A DNA stretch of 64,000 nt from Corythucha ciliata (Eukaryota > Arthropoda > Insecta > Hemiptera > Tingidae), in contig CM075937.1 of NCBI GenBank assembly GCA_038030265.1, positions 42,388,198 through 42,452,197 on the forward strand, given 5' to 3'. The notes beneath the pieces are model-generated. The model was not told where the DNA came from. It saw only the letters and a program-made list of their open reading frames with translations, and ran no database searches. The position numbers and the translations under genes are program-made. Positions 1 through 10,977 of this stretch are shown piece after piece. Within the stretch, counting starts at the first letter, position 1. Every line of letters begins with the position of its first letter.

Positions 1-779
1 TCGGGCCTCATCTGGGTCGTTAGTACGAACTCGTGCGGAAATGCCGCTAGAAGTGATTGCTATGGCGGGACAATGTTATTCATGTTCGGCGTCCTTGGAT
101 CCCGCATGCGACTTTTTCCCCGACCGTTCGTACTAAGGCCCCTGGCCGCATACCCAGGATGGAGATGGGCTATTCACATCCTCACCATACGAGGAAGATG
201 TACGGTTCGTTGCACAAACACCGCCGAGAACCCTTAATACAGAGCCAAGTTTTTCGGGGCACAGCTAGCAGCCTTATATTATTGTTAATTGTAACGGTAG
301 CGAGGTCTCTACCATGATGAGTCCTCACGAAAACTAGTTGTTCAACGAGAAAATTGCTGAACTTAGCTCTATGTTGAAAGAATTTCTAAAAGTTTCACAA
401 CCCTGCACCTGCAGCAGTTTTCCTTGCTCCAATCATTACGCTTAGGGGCCTTGCAATCACTTCTTTCATAGAAGCATTGTCCTCCAGGCAATAACGCGTA
501 GTTCTCCCGTTTTCAAAAGTGGCCCCAGAAATGTCGATCATTTTGTTTTATTGAAAAAAGTCCCCACCAGTTAATTTTTTTAAAATTTGTCACCCCATGA
601 CGTCACAGCACAAACAATAATAATTGGTTGAAAATTAAGAGCATACCTCTTTAGTCTATTTACCTTGGTGTATGCCCACCTATTGTTGAGTTTCCCGTGA
701 ATTATTTCCCATTTTCGGCTTCAAATGGACAATTTACTCATGATAGCAACACAATTTTCCATGGTAGTTTTTATGAAAT

Positions 780-1620
780 AGACAATTCTTCGTACAATTT
801 GCGTGTTGAACGTGAGTGTTTCCCTCGAAGTTGCAATTTTCCCACAAAATGGGGGCATTTAGCGTGAATGTTTCCCTCGGTGTGCCACAGCCGTTTCGAA
901 ACAGTTTTCCTCTCACCCATATGTGACGTTTCGCGTAAATTGCGACCTTGGCGTGGCATTTCGCGCATAACTTTTCTCGGATTTTGCTCACTGAAAAATC
1001 AATTTTGGGGGACATTCATTGCCGGCAAACCAATATTTCACTGGGTGGCTCAATTTAGAGACCAATCTGATTTGGGCCACTCAGCGAAATTGATTTACTG
1101 GCACAAAAAAATCCCCGAAATTTGCTTTTAGTGAGCAAAATCCGATAAATTTATTTTACAGTGCACCGGATTCAAGAAATATTTTTATTTTGCGAGAAAA
1201 TTCCGCGAAATTTGGCATTTTTGAGATCATAATTCGAGAAATTGATTTTTGGTGAGTCAATCATGTGAAAATGGTTCTAAAGTGCGACCAAATCATAAAA
1301 TACGGTATCTGAATTGAGCTACCACGCGGAACTGGTTTGTCAGCTACGATATTTATTTCTGAATGAACTCAACGCGTGAAAATATCCACAAAATCGGTTA
1401 TTAAAGAGCGAAATCAGAGAAACGTGTTTTTCAGTGAGCCAGCTACAGGAAAATAGCTAATTTTTCGGCAAGATAAATCAAGAAAAATCACAAAAACCAC
1501 GAAAGTGGCTTTTAAATTAGTTCACCCCACGAAATTTGAGGGGTCAGCACAGAAGAAGCACAAAATTGGTGGTGGAAATTGGGTGAAATCGAGAACCTTG
1601 GTTTATTGCTGAGCCGTACC
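780..1620. repeat. R4 degenerate ~30-nt array
   Basis: Divergent units of the form CGCGAAATTGATTTTTGAGT-GAGCCAA recur through this stretch. The rest of 1-3256 shows no gene; 1-340 has a weak inverted repeat (about 20-33 with 124-136) around a unique sequence. Confidence 0.6.
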
Positions 1621-2464
1621 TGCAAACATACCTTCTTGAGGGCTGATTAAATAAATAAATATTTGCTGTACGAAATTTGTCGATCCTGATGGATTTTTAC
1701 TTATTGGAGGTATCTGGGAGTGGTCAGCTGCCCCACTAAGTCTGCGCTTCAAAGTCTAAGGGAGGGCAACTGACTACTCCTTCCAACAACAAAAAAAAGG
1801 TCGAACCACAGCGAAGCTACAACCACAGAAAGCTCAAACCACTGTGAAGCTCCAACCTTACCAATATTTTGGGATTCTCCATAAGGGGAATCCGAAAATT
1901 GAGACGAATTTTGAATAGGAAGATTCAATGAAAGACTCTCACGTTGATGCCTCCGTTTTAAAATAGCGCACGAACTATCCCGCGGACAGCGCTGAAGTCC
2001 AAAGAAGAGTCCTGTTGGACATGGAACTCGCTGGGCAGATCAGGTCTCTTGCCTCATGGATGGATCCATGGACGCTTTTTAAGACACGATGGTGGCAACC
2101 TTACATTCGGGGTGGGTTTGTTTTTTTAACGAGCGCTCGTACTATAGTGACCCTAGAGTAGAGAAAATCGGCTGATACGAGCGACCCATGACGCGAAACA
2201 TTCATTTCTGGACCGTTTAAGAGCCACTGCACTAGCGACCAGGTTGCGTGTCAACCTGGAACCGCCTGTATTTCTTGGTTGAGCACGGCTCAGGGGACTC
2301 ATGAATCACGTGTTTCTCAGACCAGTGTCTTTGAGAAAATGACCCTAAAATTTGACTCGATGGGATTTTGGAGGCGGTTTTGATGATTTATTTGCACAAG
2401 TGACTTCGACTCCAAAAGGGGGGGGGGATGGCCCCTATGGCCCTCCCAAAAAAGGTTGGCCGGC

Positions 2465-2570
2465 ACTCTGTCCTAGACCATTTAAAACGTCCTGCGCAGG
2501 TGCCAGACACGTTCAAATAACCCAGATTTTTCATACGGGTGTCTCCCGTCCCGGACTATACGTGATGGGG
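2465..2570. mobile_element. Decayed arm of the 9640-10003 MITE family
   Basis: Shares the block TCCTAGACCATT...CCTGCGCAGGTGCC...TTTTTCATACGG...GGACTATAC with the right arm at 9910-9996. Single arm only; solo or truncated copy. Confidence 0.6.
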
Positions 2571-3260
2571 TAAAGATTACTTGCAGATTGGCCCAAAAAA
2601 CAATATTCGAGAAATTGCAGTTAGGCCCCACCGATTTAGGACCTCTAACCGCTTTCAGATTAGCTCTTTGGTCTAATTAATCCAGTTCAGTTCAAATAGT
2701 GCAGATTGGCTCCTTGGGCGCTCAGGTGTCGATATGTACATAATTATGTAATACCCCTCTATATATCTCTCCGGGCGAAGAGCCTTGGCTATTTGGCAAC
2801 ACTTGACATCTCGATTGACCCTGTCCTCCCTCATTATGGTAGCCTTGGAGAATTGTGCACTAGCTTCTCTAGACTCTTACGCAGTTGGGCATTCATCAGC
2901 TAATTGAGAGTTTCAAGGGCTAACGGAATTTCGAAACGCAAATTCTTGCTGTGACGTAATGGCTCGTACACCTGTCTAAGAACAACCTTCGGGGAAATCT
3001 CTTCGAGAAACGCAGTACCCAAACAAACAATTAATCGGTTAAATAAAATACCTCATTGGAAGCAAAAGACAATAGCTAGTCTTTTTCAGATATAATCCTA
3101 TATTTTAATGCAATTATGTCGACTGTGTCAGATACGAGGGATCAAGGTCTAAGTTACGAAACAATACCCTTCAAACTGCGTCAAAAGAATTCTCATCGCC
3201 CCATCATACGAGAAAAAACGACCAAAAATACTAATTAAAAGTAGAAGAAGAGGTCATTAC

Positions 3261-3309
3261 CGACGGATCTGTAGCCCATAATTGCGATTTTTCTCTGTTT
3301 CGACGGCAT
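3261..3309 (-). CDS. RHEB: Rheb-like small GTPase, first coding exon (rest outside window)
   Basis: The minus strand reads ATG at 3309 and encodes 16 residues, MPSKQRKIAIMGYRSV, plus one base of a glycine codon, followed by a GTAATG donor at 3260. Basic residues, then RKIAIMGYRSVGKSS, form the hallmark start of Rheb GTPases, the direct activators of TORC1; the GYRSVGK segment is the P-loop that binds GTP phosphates. The donor splits the P-loop just before the invariant glycine. I found no second exon (GKSSLT... and effector loop) down to position 1, so the first intron probably extends past the left edge. Transcription diverges from WDR37, whose ATG lies about 810 bp away. Too short for certainty, but the match is specific to Rheb rather than Ras in general. 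Confidence 0.72.
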
Positions 3310-4122
3310 TTTCACCACACAAAAATAACGTGGACGGCAAGTTGAACTGACGATGGAAATCGTCGAACTTGGGAACGCACATCAAGAACACTTTGAACTG
3401 GGAGGTACGATTAATTTTAGAAGATACAACTTTTGATTTCAGAAAGACTGGGATATTTTTCAAATTAAAACGGGAGAAAAATAAAGTTTGAGGACGATCA
3501 ATTCACATTACAGTCCGAACGCTAGAAGAATCCCTCGAAAGACGACAGCCTCAGGTTGGGTGTTTACAACTACAAAATGTTCTCTGGAGGGGAAGACGAC
3601 CAGCTGGTTTGATAATTTGATACAGCGAATGGCCTTATCTGTGGCAGGAAGAAGAATTGCGTCAAAACCAGTTTAAATGAGATTTTTTTCCCCCAGAAAA
3701 AGTCCGGTTTTTCTTAGTTTTGAATGAAAAAAAAAAAGTGAGTTCCCTGGTCCGGGGTGAGACACGTGAATTTATTCAACGAGCTTGACTCTGAAGCTCA
3801 TTAATTATCGATCCTGCCCATCCAAGTGTAGGACTTTACATAACACTCTTCGAGGAAAGTTTAGTCTTCCATCCCCATATTTCGGACAAGCATTTAGTCG
3901 GTACTTCTTTGCCCGTGTTACGCGTCAATTAATTAGTGTTGCATAATGAATCCATCCGTGAGTTCTCGCCAACTTTCGTGGACCCCTCTAATCAACTTTC
4001 GGCTGCTGAATCACTTCCTGTGAAAAATTCGAGTTATGAAAATTTAGGTGAGTTCACAAAAATGTTAATGTTGATTTTGACGGCCTAATTAACAAATTTT
4101 TGCGTATAGACAAACTGTAAAT
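3310..4122. promoter_or_regulatory. Divergent promoter interval between Rheb-like gene and WDR37
   Basis: This 0.8-kb interval lies between the start codons of two genes read in opposite directions, so it should hold both promoters and 5' leaders. I see no convincing TATA box or other named element, and no open frame here resembles a protein. Role inferred from gene orientation only. Confidence 0.4.
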
Positions 4123-7100
4123 ATGAATAAATCAAAGACAAAACGTTCGAGTTTATCGAGGGTGCATACGGATTCTGAACGTGAGATATTCACGTTGGAT
4201 TCCAGTTTCAAGACTGAAATTGGAGGTGATGCTAGTCTCCCGCCTGTGTTACGGTGAGTTTTGTCGTGAGAACCCATTGTACAGCTTTAAATAAAGTGGA
4301 GATGCTTGTTCCAGTACGAAGCTGCAAGACCTTTTTAGTCAAATTGAAAAAGAGTTTGAAATCCTTTACAACGAAAACTTACACCGTGAGTTTCTGATTC
4401 GTTTTTTTGTGCGTCCCCATTCATAATTTTACTGACTGCCTTACAGTTCAAGACAAGGTGGAAGCCCTGAACGAAAAACTTGAGAGGGACAATATTTATT
4501 CTCTTCAAAATGAAAAGCATATTTTCGGAAGCGGGGGATCCGCCCCCATTTATGAATCCGTCGAGAGTGAACCACACTCAAAATCAAAGAAACGTAAGTG
4601 TTTGTTTAGAATGTCCTTCCAACATTTCAGACGAATTCATTTTATTTTTGAAAAAACAGTTGGAGGATCGTCGCAAAAATTGAAGACCGCCCACAAGCTC
4701 AAAGCGCAGACGTCGAAAATTGTCTCCAGCTTTAAAACACCGTCACTGTGCGCAAGCGTCGTCAAAGAGCTCCGTGGTCACCGTGACGGTGTGTGGGACG
4801 TGGACGTGGCCCGAGTCGGCATCGCCCTCGTTGGGACAGCCTCGGCAGATCATACTGCGTGCATATGGCAAATGGACACTGGAAAATGCGTGCTTCGCTA
4901 CACTGGTCACGCCGGCTCGGTCAATTCCATTAAATTCCACCCGAACCGCGATCTCGTACTGACTGCCTCGGGCGACAATACGGTCCACGTGTGGCAAGCT
5001 GCTTTCAATCTCGATGTGGTGAGTTTATTGGGTGTACAAAGCCCTCTTATAGTTATGAAAAAAAAGTAGTCCTTGGTCACTGGTGTAGAGTGCCGGCTTT
5101 TAAGGGAGGGGGGCGCCGTGTCCTGAGGAGCGCGTCGAGCAAAACGAGGGGGAAAAGGCGGACGATAAAATATTAGAGTATTATATATTTCACGAATCAC
5201 AAGTGAGGAAAGCATCACTTTACGCGCGAGTTTCGCACTAAGCCGTAAGAAAACGTACTCCTAGCAGTGACGGTAATGTTCTTTCGTCAAGAGATTGCCG
5301 TTGTGCAAATAACCACTTTCTTCAAAGTTCAAGTGAAAATTACTAATTCGCACCTCCTTATTTTGCCACCTCGAGACAACATCGCGGCTAAAATCGATAA
5401 AATTCGCCGATTCACACTTTTGTAGGTCCTTGGGCGGCTAACAATAAGAAGATGCGCACTAGTGTGCTGTTCTAGGGGCAAGTAAGCGGATAAAACTTTG
5501 GCGAGTGCTAATATTCGTGCCAAAAATTGGGAAAATTGCTAATTCTAGGTTTATAGATGCAACTTAATCCAGACTAAGTGAGTTTTTACTTGTGAATCTG
5601 AACGCTGAAGATGGTGAAAGGCCGAGACCTGTCTGTCGATGACGCTCCTCGAAGAGGGAAGACTGACAACGCAGGCTCCTACGGCTATGATTTTTTCGCA
5701 TTCATTACCTACTAACCCTCATGAACTCTTCTGCTAACAATTTTAATCCCATGTTTGTATTTGGAGAAATCAATTTTGTGAATTTTGATCTTTCGAAACA
5801 CTAATTTCACGGTCTCGGCACTCGCGGGTTTTGCCCCTCCCACTCAAAAAGCCAATTTCCTGAGGAAACCCAATCAAAAATCCATTTCACAGAGTTGACC
5901 ATTCAAAAAGCAGATTCTAGGGTTTAGGTCCTTCAAAAAAGCAATTCCGCTATTTTTAATTCCAAATTTCTTGGATTTGGAACTTAACAGAAACTAATTT
6001 TGCGGTTTTGGACAATTCAAGAATCAAAATACAAACAAATAAACAAAAGCTCAGGAAAAGGAGAAACAAAAACAAGCCCAAACCCTACAAATAAATTTAT
6101 TAATTGAAAGAACAGCAAGTCCGATGGATTGGCTCTTTCAAAAACGAAATTTTGCAGATCTGGCGCGTCAAAAACGAATTTCGCGGGAATGTGTTACTAA
6201 AAAGATAACCATTTTTGGGGGGTTGGCTCATTAAAAAACAATGTCGTGGGGTTGGCACACTAAAAAAATTCATTACGGGGTTTAACTGTATCAAAAACGC
6301 AACAGCGTGCAGTGATAGCGGTAGTGGTGGGGTACCGCCTACTTACTTGCACAAAAAACAGCGAAAGGGGTCAACCTTGCAAAATTTTATTTTTGATGCA
6401 GCGAAACCCGCAAAATTGTGGGCCAGACACGTAAAATTGGTTTTAATGATCCAACACCGTAAAATTTTGTTCCTTCGGGGAATCGGGACTCGCGAAATTA
6501 GTTTTGCGAGCCAGCTCAGCGAAATTTAATTTTTGAAGAAGCCGGAACCGTAAAATTTGCTCCTGGAGTGGGCCAAACCCAAGCTATTGTTTTTTCGGGC
6601 AAGCTAATCCCGCGAAAGCGGTTTTTATGGGCCAACCGTGCGAAATGGAACCAGCCCCCTGACGCTATTCTTTAAAATGAGCAATTTTGAAGATGTGAAA
6701 TCAGTGAAGTTTGTTTTTTTCAAGAACCCGACCTCACGATATAGATTTCTAAGGTGCCTGATCCGGAAAATTGGGGGTTTTTCAAACAGCCAAGCCAATG
6801 GAATTGTTTGTATTGCATGTATCCAAAGTGAAATTAGTTCTCAAATATGCCAACACAGTGAAATTGGGTTATGTGTGGGCTGAATCCGCGAAATTTGAAC
6901 TTGAAATGAGCCCAACCCGAGGAATTTCTCTCATTAAGCACTCAAACTTGTGAAATTACCTTTTTGAACCCAGTGAAATTGGACGTTTAAACGGGGGCGA
7001 ACCCCGCAAAGTTGGCTTTGTGTTGGAAGTAGTGAATCCTGCGCAAATTTGATTTTCGAGTGTGCCAACCCGCGAAATTGGATTTTTGAACGTGCAAAAC

Positions 7101-10100
7101 CGGCGAAATTGGATTTTGGATTGTGCAGACCTCGTGAAATTTGGTTCCGTGAGATCCAAATCCGCAAAATGGACTCCCTACGGTGCCGAATCCAATTCTA
7201 AAGGTGCAAATTCTAGCCATCGATTTAAACAAGACTATGAAGAAGAGGAAGGTGACTCGGGAATCAACTGTATCCATCTTCGCTTCGCTATTTCAATGGT
7301 TCTGTGAGATCCAAATCTCCGAAATCGGATTCACAGCAGGGCTAACCGTGCGAAAATGTTTTTAAAGTGCCAAAACGGCGTATATAGGTTTAAAGTGATA
7401 AAAGCGGATTTCAGAGCATTCTTCATTGCTCTTACCCTCCGAGTTTCTGGGTTGAACACACCATTTTATGGCCGATATTTTGCTGATTCAGGTCATCTTG
7501 ACATTATCTAATAAAATTGCGCCTTTTGGTCACAAAAGACGCCTGGAAACGTGTGGGAGTTTCATGAAGATGACGTATATTCAGTGAAAAATTTGGAATT
7601 TTCGTCCCAAAAATTATAATTTTGCCCATAATTGACTCGAACCACGATATTTGCAGAAGACCGGGAGAGGGGGGCGAATCTGAACTGCTCGGTTTCTTGC
7701 TCCCCCAATGCCTTAAGACTTCTGCCGCCACTGGCATCGCGAAAAATGTCCGCAGTTTGATGACAGAATCGCCAAATTTTCTGAATATTTTCTATATATC
7801 TCTAAAACAATCCGCCTCGCGCAAGAATACTGGGGTTTCGGTAAGATAACTGGTAATTTGGCTGTCTCACTTTTTTTCTACAGATATTGGCCATTTAACG
7901 GCGAAGCTAAATTTGTTTTTAATTACGCCCCCCCCCCCTTTAATATGTTTCTAGAAAACTGCGTCGTCCGACGAAGAGGCCGACATAGGTGGTGCCGACT
8001 CGGAGGCTGCAACTAGTCAACAATTATTCGGCGGAGGAGGGGACCCGTCGGATTTTGAAAACGTCGTCTCGTCGGCACTTCGTACTCCCGTCGCTGAATT
8101 GCTGGGACATTCGAGTGTCGTCGCCCACGCCGAATGGATGCCGTCGGGTGATCAAGTTGTGACGGCCTCGTGGGATCGATCGGCGGCACTGTACGACGTT
8201 GAAACTCGAGAACTACTTCACACGTTGACAGGTCACGAACAAGAGTTGACGCACACGTCGGCTCATCACTCGCAACGATTGGTCGTCACCTCTTCCAAGG
8301 ACACGACCTTCCGCCTGTGGGATTTTCGAGAGCCCATTCACTCGGTGTCTGTGTTCCAGGGTCACACGGAGTAAGAGCATTCTATTTGAATCCATAAGCT
8401 TTTGTGCACTTCACCTACTATTTCTTTATTCCTGTTTCTTACAGTACCGTATCGTCCGCCGTCTTCGCCAAAAGAGAAGACAAAATAGTCTCAGGATCTG
8501 ACGATCGAAGCGTAAAGGTAAGCCGAAAAAAAGTAGCCTCGATGTTAATGACTTTCCAAAGTGACGTAGTACCGGGACACAATATACACCAACCGATGCC
8601 TTGATAATAACACACCAACAACTGTGCTGGCATTTTTCCAGCTTCCGGCTGGTTGTTTTGGCTCACGCAGAACTGTAACACACACTTTTCCAATGCTGTT
8701 CATCGTTATTCAAACGATCCCCCCCCCCCCCCACACACCTCTGATAGTACGCTGGAAGACTTTGACAGAGCAGCAAATCAATGGTGCCGGCCCCACAAGA
8801 TTGGTCCTTTGAAAACCCCAAAACAGGGAAAAATCTTTTTTTTTTTTGAAATGCCAAACCCGCGAAATGATTTTTCGAAAGAGTCAAACCCGCGAGATTG
8901 GTTTTTTGAAGAGCCAAAGTTGCGAATTGGTGCGTAATTATTTCTGTTTGTTTTCTTCGGTCCTGCTGCTAGTTATATTCTTAGAGAAATTAATGGAAGG
9001 TATAGACGTGTTGCGTTACAGAGTGGCTGAGGACCCCCCCCCCCTCCTTGTTACCATCCTGGAAGACTAGGTCGGGCGACTGGGACCTCGTCAGACAAAA
9101 CTGCTCGAGGTGGTTCCCCTTACTGGAATCCGGAACCCTAAAATTAACGACATAATTTGGGTTACCTCAAACATTCAGAGAGCGGCTGTGCACACTCGTC
9201 GGGGTGGAAAGCCTGAGTGTGCTGCTGCCCTTCTCTCTGGGCAGCGCTCGATGGGTTCGATTCCCAGGTTTAACGTGTGCTCCGAAAATAGCGAGGAAAT
9301 CGTGAAATCCCCCTAGCAACCAGCCAGTTTGGCCATTTTTTGTTAAGTGCAGAATGTCATTTAATCAGGATCATCAGGATGTCATTAAAATAGCATGAGT
9401 CGTTATTTGAACCATCTGCGAACCGTAAATGATCAATTTGGTTATTTAATGGCGTTTTCCATTCAATGCAACACACATGTGTGGTGCAAGTTTTTCCACC
9501 CGTCCTCTCCGAATTGAAGCACATGTTTATAGAGAGGACGCGGTAAGAGAACGAATCATCGGCAGTTTAGCCATTTACGAATCATTAAGTCATTTACGAA
9601 CATGTTCAGCCATATTCAATTTTTCTGAAAATCGGCCCCGTATAGTCCAGGAGCCCACAGTATGAAAAATCTGGATCATTTGATCGTGTCTGGCACCTGC
9701 ACAGGACGTTTTTTATGGTCTAGGAAATGGCACTTCTGAGATCGCCAGAAATTTTCCGTGGGACAGGGGCTCACAGCGAAGCTAGCTGTTGACAAACACA
9801 CCTTTGGGGTGCTTTGAAAACAACTGGCGAGAGTAAAAAGTATTCCCCACGACTAATACGTTACGGAACCAACAACGCCGTCCAGTTATGTTGTAGATTC
9901 TGGCGACCTCAGAAGTGTCCTAGACCATAAAAAAACATCCTGCGCAAGTGCCTGACAGGATCAAATGACCCGGACTTTTCATACGGCGGGCTCCTGGTCT
10001 AGTAGGCATGGTTAATCAGGCGAAAAATTGTAAAATTTGGCCTCTTAATCGCCTCCCGCCCCAAGAATTGTATTTTTCCACCCAATCAGGCGTCATTTTG

Positions 10101-10541
10101 CCCACCAATAACTGAATTTCGTTGTTTCACGCAGGTCTGGGATTTGAGGAACATGCGTTCACCTCTTGCCACCATCAGATCTGACTCAGCCGTCAACAAA
10201 TTGGCAGTTTCCTCTTCAGGACTGATTGCCGTCCCACACGATAACCGGCAAGTTCGACTGTATGACTTCAGCGGTCAACGAATCGCTCGTCAAAGACAGG
10301 TTAGTTCGTGTCAAGTGTTTGCCAAATCCCCCTCCCCCTACCGCCTCCCTATTTTCCAAAGTGTCACGAAAACGATAGTTGAGGAATAAACTCACCCCCT
10401 TTCAATGGTCAACAGGGCCATCAGAGAATGGTCTGCAGTGTGGCCTGGGCGGATGATCACAATTTTTCGTCCAGCTTCTTCTCCTGTGGTTTCGATAGAC
10501 TGACACTCGGCTGGAGTATTCAAAATTTGAAAGATCTTTGA
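4123..10541 (+). CDS. WDR37: WD repeat-containing protein 37 (8 exons, complete)
   Basis: Joined exons 4123-4253, 4315-4385, 4447-4593, 4660-5018, 7955-8370, 8445-8517, 10135-10299 and 10416-10541 give one 495-codon frame; all junctions are GT-AG and all phases agree. The N-terminus is Ser/Thr/Lys-rich, then a predicted coiled coil ([17 protein letters not shown]..., about residues 45-80), the conserved SKIVSSFKT motif, and WD40 blades from about residue 155 ([51 protein letters not shown]). The end, [11 protein letters not shown], matches the family, and the length is close to vertebrate WDR37 (about 494). WDR37 is known to partner PACS proteins in calcium handling and lymphocyte survival; that role is family knowledge. 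An acidic, glycine-rich linker is encoded at the start of exon 5. Introns 4 (2.9 kb) and 6 (1.6 kb) are full of repeats; the others are 61-116 nt. Confidence 0.96.
5600..5725 (+). repeat. Dispersed repeat, partner at 35095-35225
   Basis: ACGCTGAAGATGGTGAAAGG and GAGGGAAGACTGACAACGCA recur at 35098 onwards (CGCTGAAGATGGCGAGAGGC), about 125 nt of similarity. Located in WDR37 intron 4. Confidence 0.7.
5780..7420. repeat. R4 array in WDR37 intron 4, orientation switch near 6300
   Basis: From 5820 to about 6290 units read in reverse (CACTCAAAAAGCCAATTT); from about 6350 to 7400 they read forward (CGCGAAATTGGATTTTTGA). The two halves form a large imperfect inverted repeat around about 6310. No coding potential. 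Confidence 0.65.
9180..9275 (+). repeat. tRNA-like segment, possible SINE head (low confidence)
   Basis: Inside WDR37 intron 6. GGTTCGATTCC (9254-9264) is a perfect Pol III B box within a TGGG/CCCA stem. Just upstream is a 7-bp hairpin (9224-9230 with 9239-9245, 8-nt loop) placed like an anticodon arm. The A box and acceptor stem are not convincing, so this is more likely a tRNA-derived SINE relic than a working tRNA. Confidence 0.35.
9640..10003. mobile_element. Inverted-repeat MITE in WDR37 intron 6
   Basis: The left arm from 9645 (CCAGGAGCCC...) and the right arm ending near 9996 (...GGGCTCCTGG) are reverse complements over roughly 110 nt with scattered mismatches, around a unique core at 9760-9890. 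No coding capacity. A decayed copy of one arm lies at about 2465-2570. Likely a non-autonomous DNA transposon. Confidence 0.75.
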
Positions 10542-10977
10542 GGCTCAATCTCGAGGTCGTCGTGTCGTCCCAGCGTTTCCGCTCCGGTTACTTCGACCTC
10601 GAGACGATCCTACTTTTAAAAAAGAGTAATTGGTATTAATAACAAAAGGCATCTTCAATTTGAAGAAATGAAATTAAGTTACAGATTTCGTAAAACTCGT
10701 AGAATACTCTTTAAAAGAGGAGTAAAATTCTGTGCACTTTTGCTTCGATGCAAATATGTTAAGTTACCACGGCTATTTGAGTGATAAAACCAACATTTCT
10801 TTGGTTTCTTGACTTCCATCTGACTACATTTTTAAGGGAGGCGGAGGAATTAAATCAAAAATTAAGATTAAAATGTAAAATTATGAGAGGTTTAAGGAAA
10901 TTATGGACTTTATGAAACTTTTTAATGTAAGTTTTTTCTAGCAATAGGGGTTACAAAAATATACAAACTTAAATGCA
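10542..10977. other. Shared 3' interval of convergent WDR37 and Mdm2-like genes
   Basis: The stop codons of the two convergent genes are only 436 bp apart. The interval is AT-rich and should hold both 3' UTRs. I see no canonical AATAAA for WDR37 on the plus strand, only AT-rich variants such as those near 10637. No further gene is visible. Confidence 0.5.

Noticed and set aside
1..340. Opening segment considered as a ribosomal RNA fragment
   Set aside because: Despite moderate GC content and an inverted repeat, I recognise no conserved rRNA core sequence.
4335..4577. Minus-strand open frame of 80 codons overlapping WDR37 exon 3
   Set aside because: Shadow of the conserved WDR37 coding sequence on the other strand; no similarity and no splice context.
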